The notes under the pieces are model-generated. The model was not told the DNA's origin and did not search any database. It worked only from the letters and a program-made list of their open reading frames with translations. Positions 6,422 through 13,549 of a stretch of DNA of 13,683 nt are shown in pieces. Each line of letters starts with the position of its first letter. Within the stretch, counting starts at the first letter, position 1. A program made the translations under genes and the position numbers. Origin of the DNA: JBDNFP01 sp041689775 (GTDB taxonomy: Bacteria; Bacteroidota; Bacteroidia; Cytophagales; Spirosomataceae); NCBI GenBank assembly GCA_041689775.1, contig JBDNFP010000077.1, positions 1 to 13,683 on the forward strand, given 5' to 3'.

Positions 6422-7642
6422 TTACCATTTCTCGTCTATAATACCGTAATAACGCCCAAACCAATAGTTTCGAATCAGTGCTGCCGCAGTACCTTCTTCT
6501 TCCGAGATTACTTTTCTAAAACCACCCTCTTTTGTAGGTACAGAAAATTCGCGCTTTTTTCGTTCAAAACCCCACATATCTTTGACCGCTTGAATTCTTT
6601 CTTTATTGAAGATATTCTCTTTATTCAAAACCTGATAAACCATCACAAACCAGATGGTACTTTCCCATTCGAAATCAATATCTTTCCAATCATACCAATG
6701 ACGGTTGAGATTCATGCGGTATTTGTTCAGCAGATTGGGGTCTGTTTCCCAGCGCATGAGCATGTACAAGGAGCGGGCGGCATGGTAGTCGTCACCTACA
6801 TTGCGCCAATCTGCTGGAAATAAAATTTTGGCATTTATTTGTCGATCGTCATACTGATAGCGGTCTATAAGCATGTGGTATGCCGCATTGTAGCGCTCCT
6901 TTCCCGTGATATGATGCGTCACTTTTAGTCCCATCAACATTTCCAGGGAATTCAGTTCTTGATGGGGAAGATCTGGACAGAAATTCCCCCAGAGGGTCAT
7001 TTTTCCATCCAAATCGGTCAATTTAAAATTATTATCCACGATTCTACCCATAAACCGATCCAATAGGTCCGCCGCTTGTTTTTTAAAATTCTCATCAGCG
7101 CAAAGTTCCCAATAGGTCCCAACGCCATAGAAGATGGATGTGAATTTATCGGCACTTAGGTCACCTAACCAACGATAACCCGGCATCGATGTTGACTGAT
7201 GCCATTCGGGATACCAGAGTACCTCCTCATGCCAGAGTGGCTCATCGGTCTGGTTGAAACTCCGCGCTACCAGCCCAGGCACCCCGGTAACTGTTTCAAG
7301 TTTCAAGACAGCTTCAAATATTTGGTTGGCAATTTCTCGATCATTGGGGTCCTTGGTAATTGCAAATTTATGTGAGTAAGCGGCTAACATTTCAGAAGTT
7401 GGATCCAGGCAATCTGCCTGTGCTCCTACAATTGGACGTTCAAGACCAGCAGGAGGAAATATAACGTGCTGCATAATGGCGCCTTCATTCCAATGATTCC
7501 CAAGCATCAGCCGGTCATACATGGTTACCTTTTTATGTAAAGGGTCCGACTTTGAGGGAAAGTCGTTGACTTTTTGGGCAAAGCTTTTCGAGTTTGGAAC
7601 AATAACAACTAGCCCAAACAGAAGGATAATTAAATTTTTCAT
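6422..7642 (-). CDS. Secreted helical-toroid protein of unknown function, paralogous to the C-terminal half of the upstream 706-aa protein
   Basis: This 406-aa protein starts at ATG 7642 with a signal peptide (1 to about 23, ending SKSFAQ). The rest is predicted mainly helical with many Trp, Tyr and His residues. It shares motifs in the same order with the upstream gene: PGLVAR (122-127) versus PGFPAR, SADKFTSIFYGVGTYWEL (163-180) versus SSDELAGHFFFYGIYYDL, and KLTDLDGKMTLWGNF (207-221) versus KLTDHDGKVTRWGDF. Such repeated helical proteins usually form (alpha/alpha) barrels, as in many glycoside hydrolases and lyases, but I cannot assign a CAZy family or catalytic residues. The DGK-W-[ND]-F motif and the conserved acidic and aromatic residues are the best active-site candidates. 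The gene follows its paralogue after 31 bp and precedes the FGE-like gene by 14 bp, so the three are probably co-transcribed. A hydrolase or epimerase acting on a polysaccharide outside the cytoplasm is inference. Confidence 0.7.
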   Translation of the reverse strand: MKNLIILLFGLVVIVPNSKSFAQKVNDFPSKSDPLHKKVTMYDRLMLGNHWNEGAIMQHVIFPPAGLERPIVGAQADCLDPTSEMLAAYSHKFAITKDPNDREIANQIFEAVLKLETVTGVPGLVARSFNQTDEPLWHEEVLWYPEWHQSTSMPGYRWLGDLSADKFTSIFYGVGTYWELCADENFKKQAADLLDRFMGRIVDNNFKLTDLDGKMTLWGNFCPDLPHQELNSLEMLMGLKVTHHITGKERYNAAYHMLIDRYQYDDRQINAKILFPADWRNVGDDYHAARSLYMLMRWETDPNLLNKYRMNLNRHWYDWKDIDFEWESTIWFVMVYQVLNKENIFNKERIQAVKDMWGFERKKREFSVPTKEGGFRKVISEEEGTAAALIRNYWFGRYYGIIDEKW

Positions 7643-7673
7643 AAAAGAACTCGCGAGAGGTTAAATAAAGTAC

Positions 7674-9794
7674 CTATTTATCCAGTAGCTTGTAGTGCAA
7701 CGCCATGTAGTAGGGTAGCAAAAAGAACGTCCCCTCGTGTTCTGCATAGCCGTCACCTTCCGATGCGTTGAGGGCAAAACCATCCCGATCCTGTCGAACG
7801 TGCGCGCGTTCATCCACGGGCAGAGCCAGTCCGTCGATATGCCAGCCCATATCCTCGCTTTGGCCGGGGGTACCGTCCAGTACCACATCCAGCCGGTGGG
7901 TATTGTGCATGGTGTACCCAACCAAATCCAAGGGTATTTTTTGCAGGTTTTCCAGGATATACTCCGAGTGGTTGGCGGCCCGGTAATGGCTTTTGACCAC
8001 GGAGGGAGCATACAGATGATTTTCGGAAAACAGATCGGATCGGGCAAACGTATTTTGATCCACCAGCCGGGTGAAGTCGTTGGCCAGAGATTCGTAGATG
8101 GTATCCCAGAAAGCATTTTTTTGTTTACTGATGTGCAACCAGGCGTTTTCCAACGATTGCCGGTACATGAGCTGCAGGGAAGGATCGGTTTCGTATTTCA
8201 AAAGGCCGTACAAGCTCATCAGGCACAGATTATTGTCCCAGGGTACTACGTTCTCGGCCGGAAAGTACTCCTTGGGGTGCAACGCAAAAATATGGTACTT
8301 GTAGGTATCCCGCAGTTTTTTTGCCTCCACGTCATACTTTACGTCACCCGTTACGTGCTTAGCTACGTTCAAAAACGATAGCATGATCATAGAGTTCAGG
8401 CCGCGCTGATCGTACCCGTAGACAGAGCTGAAGTACTCCGGCGAAAAATCTCCCCAGCGGGTTACCTTCCCATCGTGGTCGGTTAGTTTGTAGCCATGCC
8501 GTACCAGGTGATCGGTGATGTCGCCCACCACCTGCCGAACCTCCTGCTTCTCCTGTTCGGTTTTGGCTACCAGATCATAGTAGATGCCGTAAAAGAAGAA
8601 GTGACCAGCCAGCTCATCGGAGCTAGTGTCAATCTTGTAAAGGTACTTCCCATCCTTACTTTTTGGAAAACGAGGATAAATATCTTTCCACTGCGGATCG
8701 GTTATCTGGCGTTTTTTGTTGTACTCCCGCCCGTACTGCTCATTGACCGGCTCGTGCCAGTCGGCGGGGATAATGACCCTGGCCGGAAAACCGGGCTCGT
8801 GGGTGATATCCACCAGCCATTTGCAAGATTGGAAACTACGGACAGCCAGTTCCTTAGCTTCGGCGCTACCCGTGGCGGCGTAGCGGAAGGCCTGCGCCGC
8901 CCCGTACATGGCCGTATACATGCCATCGTTATCAGAAATGGCAACTTGCGAAGTCCCAATTTGGAACTGCTTGGTCAATTCGCTCTGGGCAATAAAGCCC
9001 ATTCGGTTATGGCGGGCTTCCACCTGTTTGGTAAAGTAAGTCGCTTTGGCTTCCAGCGTCATTTCCTTTGGTTCAATCCGGCTGATGCCTTCGCGGGTTG
9101 CGATCCAGGCCGTTCCGTCGGGTTGCACGGCAATGTCTAGTACGTGATCGTTGGGTAGCCACCGCCGACTAGCCCGATACCTAAAAAAATCGTTTTTTGC
9201 TTCAATGACCCCCCGTTCCGTTCCGAACCATACTGTCCCGTTCGGCCCGGCGACGGCGCAGGTAAATTTCGTGTAAGGTAGGCCTTCCTTGCCCGTAAAT
9301 AACGTCCATTGATTACCGTCGAGGTACCCCACGCCCTCGTCGGCTCCAAACCAAAGCCGCCCTTGGGGGTCAACGGTAAGCGCCGCTACATTCCGAGGCG
9401 ACCAGCTGTACCGGCTATCGGCGGGGTATACCTTTACCGGTTTGTTACCCTCATACAAGTACAGCCCCTGATCCGTGCCCAGCGCCCAGGTATTTTTGTA
9501 GCGAACCTGGGTAAGTACCTTGGTTCCTTTGGGGGCGGGTACTTTTTCAGGGTTTCTGGCGGGGGCAATGCCGGTGGAGGGTATCCAGAATTCGTTCTGA
9601 AAGGTATATTGGGCACTCCCTACCAAAGCAGTAAGGGTATTTTGATGCCAGTTTATCTTATCAATAGGACCGGCTGGCAGCCCCTGCTCTGCGGAATAGA
9701 TAGTAGCTACCTCCTGGATAAATTTTTGATCACCAATGGATTGGGCGAATAATGCGGATGAAAAGAGTAGTGCAACCAGGAGAATCAGCTTCAT
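7674..9794 (-). CDS. Secreted two-component-regulator-type propeller fused to a helical-toroid domain
   Basis: This 706-aa protein has ATG 9794, signal peptide 1 to about 18 (SSALFAQ). Residues about 30-240 carry the repeats typical of Reg_prop beta-propellers: SAEQGLPAGPIDKI (34-47), WALGTDQGLYLYEG (103-116), GRLWFGADEGVGYLDG (145-160), GTVWFGTERGVIE (186-198) and GTAWIATREGISRIE (227-241). In hybrid two-component sensors this domain senses ligands, but no transmembrane helix, kinase or regulator domain follows. Residues about 250-706 are instead a long helical domain with GTSQVAISDNDGMYTAMYG (280-298), LTDHDGKVTRWGDFSPEY (437-454) and a His/Tyr/Asp-rich end, related to the next gene. The propeller is short (four or five recognisable blades) and may bind the substrate or help assembly. 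It is the first gene of the three-gene operon. The domain pairing is seen directly; function as a polysaccharide-processing enzyme is inference. Confidence 0.8.
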   Translation of the reverse strand: MKLILLVALLFSSALFAQSIGDQKFIQEVATIYSAEQGLPAGPIDKINWHQNTLTALVGSAQYTFQNEFWIPSTGIAPARNPEKVPAPKGTKVLTQVRYKNTWALGTDQGLYLYEGNKPVKVYPADSRYSWSPRNVAALTVDPQGRLWFGADEGVGYLDGNQWTLFTGKEGLPYTKFTCAVAGPNGTVWFGTERGVIEAKNDFFRYRASRRWLPNDHVLDIAVQPDGTAWIATREGISRIEPKEMTLEAKATYFTKQVEARHNRMGFIAQSELTKQFQIGTSQVAISDNDGMYTAMYGAAQAFRYAATGSAEAKELAVRSFQSCKWLVDITHEPGFPARVIIPADWHEPVNEQYGREYNKKRQITDPQWKDIYPRFPKSKDGKYLYKIDTSSDELAGHFFFYGIYYDLVAKTEQEKQEVRQVVGDITDHLVRHGYKLTDHDGKVTRWGDFSPEYFSSVYGYDQRGLNSMIMLSFLNVAKHVTGDVKYDVEAKKLRDTYKYHIFALHPKEYFPAENVVPWDNNLCLMSLYGLLKYETDPSLQLMYRQSLENAWLHISKQKNAFWDTIYESLANDFTRLVDQNTFARSDLFSENHLYAPSVVKSHYRAANHSEYILENLQKIPLDLVGYTMHNTHRLDVVLDGTPGQSEDMGWHIDGLALPVDERAHVRQDRDGFALNASEGDGYAEHEGTFFLLPYYMALHYKLLDK

Positions 9795-9818
9795 GATAAA
9801 AGAAAGGATGGCCAGTAA

Positions 9819-9850
9819 TAAAAGGGTACGTCGTAAATAATACCCCTTTA
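9819..9850 (-). promoter_or_regulatory. Inverted repeat just upstream of the propeller-toroid operon
   Basis: TAAAAGGGTA (9819-9828) and TACCCCTTTA (9841-9850) form a 10-bp inverted repeat with one mismatch and a 12-bp spacer. It lies 25-56 bp before the start codon of the 706-aa protein. The position suits an operator for a dimeric regulator or a 5'-leader hairpin. No convincing Bacteroidota -33/-7 promoter pair was recognised nearby, so its role is open. Confidence 0.35.
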
Positions 9851-10276
9851 AGGAAAGAAAGGACTACCGGACTGAAGTAAAGAAGCGAACAGTTTCCCAC
9901 TTTTAGGTATAAACAGTGGTGACTAATAACCGATAAGAAGATGGTCAGGAACTAGTTGACTGAGATCCTGGTATCCGAGAAACGGGCCTACTTTTTTTAC
10001 CAGAACTTCAACACGGTTCGGGGCTATCACTAATTCGTTACTATTTCCCCAAACTTAGGCATGCCAAGAAAGTAGGCGTTACGCCCCGACGGCTTACAAC
10101 CGAGTAATGATGGAAAACCGATCACAAAACCAGATTCAGCGCGTGACAAATTAATGCACAGACCATCAAGACAGGCAATGCAACCACCTGCTCGTTCATA
10201 AGTACTAATGCATAATTAGTTTGTATTATTAATTTAGTCAAATTACTGGCTAATATTCTATATATCAAATATTTAT
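9851..10276. other. Gene-poor spacer with no supported gene
   Basis: The spacer between the propeller-toroid operon and the GH26 gene holds no ORF that I can support. A short + frame at 9956-10033 reads TEILVSEKRAYFFYQNFN and resembles protein, but it is flanked by stops and could be a remnant or chance. The right half (10200-10280) is strongly AT-rich. It contains a small hairpin, ACTAAT (10204-10209) with ATTAGT (10215-10220). The promoter of the leftward operon should lie near 9850-9900, but no clear motif was identified. Confidence 0.5.
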
Positions 10277-10307
10277 AAAAAGGTAACAGCTACAAGCTAA
10301 TAGCTGT
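10277..10307 (-). terminator. Intrinsic terminator of the GH26 gene
   Basis: On the - strand, a 7-bp stem ACAGCTA/TAGCTGT with an 8-nt loop (10286-10307) overlaps the last base of the GH26 stop codon. It is followed by TACC and a run of five T (10281-10277). The layout is that of a rho-independent terminator at the correct end of the gene. Confidence 0.65.
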
Positions 10308-11450
10308 CAGCTACTTAGGAACCCTAAAAACTTAATATGATACATTTTCTTTAAATCCTTTTCAAAAAGTGTAAAGGGATCATCGTAAAACTTCATAAAA
10401 TCAGTTACACTGGAATGCTCGGGATAAGGCGCGTAGAAATGGGTGGCGCTACGGGTATCATTACGCCATACGAGTACGTAGGCAAGCCGCATTTTTTCGG
10501 CTTTCAACGATTTCAGCAGCGTTTCGGTCCACCACATTGGATCCGGGATAGATTCCAGCCCCGTTTCGGTGAAGGCCGCCAGTTTATTAGCTTTACGAGC
10601 GTAATCTGATACAATTTTGAGCTTTTTGACGCCCGCTTCCAGGTTGTATTTTCCATTGCGACCAAAATCTGCGTAATTATCCGAACCAACCATATCCACC
10701 CAGTTATCGCCAGGGTAGCGTTCCAAAAACTCTGCTTCGGTATTGAATCTATTATCGGGCGAGAAGGTATAAATAAAATTGTGGACTTGCAGGCTATCGC
10801 GCAGGTAGGCTACCGTAAACCGCCAGACGTCGACGAATTCCTCTCGGGTGCAGTGTGACTTGCCCCACCAAAACCAATCGCCGTCAAACTCATGAAAGGG
10901 ACGAAAAATCATAGGGGCAAGTGTGCCATCCTGGCCCTTGACCGAATGCGCAAAATCACCCACGGTCCGCAAAATTTCTTTGTATTGCTCATGGTGTGAG
11001 CCGCCGGGTTTGATCAGGTTCATGGCCGGAGCGGACACCGTGTCGATCCAGTAAAACCCTTCCTTCGAGGCTGGATTGGAAAAGTGCCAGGCAACGGTCG
11101 TTACCCCGCCCCGGTTGTAGGTATCGACTACACTTTGACGAAGCTTTTCCTTGTTTCTCGCAATGACCTCCTTCGGGCGCCCCGACAATCCGCTAAAATC
11201 AATGCCAACTACGGCCGGGTGGGAACCAGTCACCGACTTTACATCTGAGCGGCCCGCCTCGTCCGACCAGCCATGCCCGTATTCGGTAGCATGCTGATGG
11301 CCAAAAAGGATGTGCTTTTTTGAGGTTTTTGTAAAGGGCTTTGGTCTCTTTCGTAGCCTTCTTGTCGATTTGTCCAGTGGCCGAGAGAGACACCAATACG
11401 ATTACTCCTACTAGCCATTGGGCTATCGATAGGTTGATTTTTATGGAAAT
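10307..11450 (-). pseudogene. GH26 endo-beta-mannanase-like gene with N-terminal frameshift and no clear start codon
   Basis: The main frame (to 10307) encodes most of a GH26 (beta/alpha)8 barrel: VVGIDFSGLSG, then PMIFRPFHEFDGDWFWWG with the acid/base Glu after His, and AAFTETGLE with the nucleophile Glu. Counted from the in-frame GTG at 11233, these glutamates are residues 115 and 223. Upstream the same frame reads HILFGHQHATEYGHGW, the conserved N-terminal GH26 segment. The signal peptide and first helix (WLVGVIVLVSLSATGQ, then KETKALYKNLKK) are in the neighbouring frame. The frames would join if one A were removed from the A6 run (11321-11316). The signal-peptide frame has no ATG: ATT at 11450 (followed by SIKIN) lies where the start would be, and TTG at 11396 would cut the signal peptide. 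The enzyme would hydrolyse mannan outside the cytoplasm. All catalytic parts are intact, so the damage is either recent or a sequencing error. Confidence 0.8.
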
Positions 11451-11613
11451 AGTAATACTATTTAAGCACTCAAAATTGAAAATTGGGGCAATTCCGTCAA
11501 TTAGAAAGTCGACAAAACAACTTTACGTTGAAAACGCTCCGCCGAAGACCATTTTGTGAAAGGGTATATAATAATCCGCGACAGAGCTCTTACTCGGGTA
11601 TGCAAAAAACGAT

Positions 11614-11685
11614 TTACTGTCGCACCTCCTCTTGGGCTAGCTTTCTCGCCTGATCGGGGTTGACAGAATAATCGTACCCGCCGTT
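11614..11685 (-). pseudogene. Orphan C-terminal fragment of an unidentified gene
   Basis: Between the GH26 and M81 genes, the - strand frame from 11685 reads NGGYDYSVNPDQARKL followed by AQEEVRQ and a TAA (11616-11614). It looks like a genuine hydrophilic C-terminus. It is preceded in frame by TAG (11688-11686), and beyond that by only 30 nt before the M81 stop codon, so the body of the gene is absent. A longer ORF in another frame (11728-11501) has an Arg-rich composition unlike a real protein here. The simplest reading is a gene deleted except for its last 24 codons. The family is not recognisable. Confidence 0.35.
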
Positions 11686-11717
11686 CTACCGGATGAAGAA
11701 AGCCACAAAAGACATCT

Positions 11718-13298
11718 TTAAAGCTCATCCGACGAGGGTACCAGCTGCGCCGAAAGATCCGGCGTTTTCATATCCTTGTCCAGCGGAAACATGGGACGTT
11801 TGATGTGCTTGTAGCCCAGCCGTTCCAGATCTTGATCCACGCCGCCGGGTGTCAGCGCCAAAATCCAGTCAGCCCGCATGTCGTAGAGTTCGGGCACCAA
11901 GTAGCCAATTTTTACCACCACAATATCCGATTTACGGGGATTAAGACCGAGATCAGTAAAATCCTTTTCCAAGTGGTAGGGTTTCCGTTTTTTTGTCACG
12001 ATTACGTGCATACTCCCTACCCTCACCACTACCTCCACCTCGGCATTGATGTCGCCTTTCCGGATGGCTTCTACGGTACCCACTAACTGAATTGGCGGTG
12101 CGTACCGGGCATCCACCTGAGCGCCAACCAGTGCATCCACTTTTCCGCCTACCCCGACCGCCAAAGCTTTTTCTACCAGTTCAGGACCGGGAATGGAGGC
12201 GTAAATGAGCGAAGGGCCTTTGTCAGTCTTAAGCTCCGGACGGGCCAGAATTTCTTTTAGCGTCCAGGTCACATCGCCCGCGCCACCGGCCGTGGGGTTG
12301 TCGCCCGAATCGCTGATAAAAAAGGGATGTTTGCCACTCACTACCGCTTTATCAAGGCTTTCCTTCAAAGTACCCGTGGGGGCTACAAACTCAAAATTGG
12401 CCCGGGCTTTCCAAAAACTTTGGGCAAGCTGCTCGGCGGTACGCGTCACCGCGTTTTTGTCGTCGCCCGTTACCATCACTACGGCGTGGTTGCGGGATTC
12501 GTCGGCCCATGCGTAACCCACCCAAATCGCCGCGTCAATGATTCCCGGCTGTTTGGTGGCCGGACCTACCGCCGCATAAATACCCTTAGCGGGTTCGATT
12601 CGGGTACTGGTTTTTTCGCCCGGTAGTAATACTGGCACGTGTATCCAAGCCTTGTAGGCGGGTTTTCCCTTGCCGCTTTCCAATCGGTCGAGCAGGTTCT
12701 TCACGGCCCGTTCCTTGGTTTCCATGGCATCCTCGTGGGGTGCCATCCGGTAGCAGGTAATCAGGTCGGTATTTTGAGCGAGTCGCCAAGACACATTGCC
12801 GTGCAAGTCCATTGAGGTAGATATAAGTATTTCCTTGCCCAGGGCCTTCCGAACCCTGACAATGAAATCACCCTCAGGATCTTCGAGTCCTACCACGCTC
12901 ATGGCCCCGTGGATATCAAAAAAGAGTCCGTCGTAGGGCGCATTTTTCACCAGAGCATCAAGGGTTTGCTGCACCAGCGATTCGTAGGCTTCCCGGGTTA
13001 CCGCACCTCCGGGTAGCGATTTGCCTATTACCGTAGGAAACCAGACCGCCTTTTGCCGAATGGGTGAACCAGCCGATAAAAATGGGTAGGATGTAAATAC
13101 CTGCTCACCGTATTTAGCGTGAAAAGCTTCTTCGTGGGTGAGCGCCGGAGAAAAGGTACTTGATTCAATGGCCAAGCCCGCGATGGCAATGCGGGGTAAT
13201 GCTTTTTTTACTTTGGTTGGTGGTGTTGATATCGCGTTACTTTCGTGAAAACTTATTGCGAATAAAACCAGGAAGAGTAAAATAAGGACACGTTTCAT
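11718..13298 (-). CDS. Secreted M81-family (MlrC-like) metallopeptidase
   Basis: This 526-aa protein starts at ATG 13298 with a signal peptide (1 to about 22, LILLFLVLFAISF, ending SNA). The DUF1485/MlrC N-terminal domain (about 35-320) carries the family motifs: IAGLAIESSTFSP (39-51), LFFDIHGAM (125-133), STSMDLHGN (160-168) and RMAPHEDAMETKERA (184-198). Asp164, His166 and His188 match the zinc ligands described for microcystinase MlrC. The C-terminal MlrC domain (about 325-510) begins with FISDSGDNPTAGGAGD (327-342). M81 enzymes hydrolyse small or linearised peptides. A natural role in D-amino-acid or modified peptide turnover in the periplasm is inference, and microcystin need not be the substrate. 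Many M81 proteins are cytoplasmic, so the signal peptide is notable. The gene appears intact and monocistronic; an upstream promoter was not identified. Confidence 0.88.
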   Translation of the reverse strand: MKRVLILLFLVLFAISFHESNAISTPPTKVKKALPRIAIAGLAIESSTFSPALTHEEAFHAKYGEQVFTSYPFLSAGSPIRQKAVWFPTVIGKSLPGGAVTREAYESLVQQTLDALVKNAPYDGLFFDIHGAMSVVGLEDPEGDFIVRVRKALGKEILISTSMDLHGNVSWRLAQNTDLITCYRMAPHEDAMETKERAVKNLLDRLESGKGKPAYKAWIHVPVLLPGEKTSTRIEPAKGIYAAVGPATKQPGIIDAAIWVGYAWADESRNHAVVMVTGDDKNAVTRTAEQLAQSFWKARANFEFVAPTGTLKESLDKAVVSGKHPFFISDSGDNPTAGGAGDVTWTLKEILARPELKTDKGPSLIYASIPGPELVEKALAVGVGGKVDALVGAQVDARYAPPIQLVGTVEAIRKGDINAEVEVVVRVGSMHVIVTKKRKPYHLEKDFTDLGLNPRKSDIVVVKIGYLVPELYDMRADWILALTPGGVDQDLERLGYKHIKRPMFPLDKDMKTPDLSAQLVPSSDEL

Positions 13299-13437
13299 AG
13301 AGAAAATTTATTTACTGGAAAATAGGTTGATCAGCAGGTTCGGTGAAGATATTGAGGTTTAAAAGTAAGCAAAAATGTGGTACTAGTTGGGGTAGATTCG
13401 AAGTGTGATTACTGGATTAACTTCTTTCTGCTTGGTT

Positions 13438-13507
13438 AGCGTTGCAAACGCTGTTATTACGTGGGGCCCGCGGACGACCATGCCTGCGGGCAACCGTGCC
13501 TGCTCGG
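13438..13507. repeat. Palindrome-rich spacer element with a short imperfect tandem repeat
   Basis: A perfect triloop hairpin AGCGTT-gca-AACGCT (13438-13452) is followed by a GC-rich hairpin with GCCCGC (13466-13471) against GCGGGC (13486-13491). The last part is an imperfect tandem duplication: ACCATGCCTGC at 13477-13487 and ACCGTGCCTGC at 13493-13503. The element lies in the 13299-13549 spacer, which has no gene that I can see. Its architecture recalls the hairpin cluster at 5468, though the sequences differ. Confidence 0.45.
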
Positions 13508-13549
13508 ATTGGTACGATGAGGTTAGCAAGTTCAATAGTTTGGTGTGAA

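Noticed and set aside
8496..9140. 214-residue + strand frames at 7737-8381 and 8496-9140
   Set aside because: They are shadows on the opposite strand of the 706-aa protein, whose signal peptide and propeller motifs identify the true frame.
9956..10033. Short + frame (TEILVSEKRAYFFYQNFN) as a transposase remnant
   Set aside because: It is too short to assign, has stops on both sides, and no terminal repeats or other mobile-element signs were seen.
11501..11728. 75-residue - strand ORF overlapping the M81 stop
   Set aside because: Its Arg-rich translation lacks protein-like pattern, and another frame in the same region reads a better C-terminal fragment.
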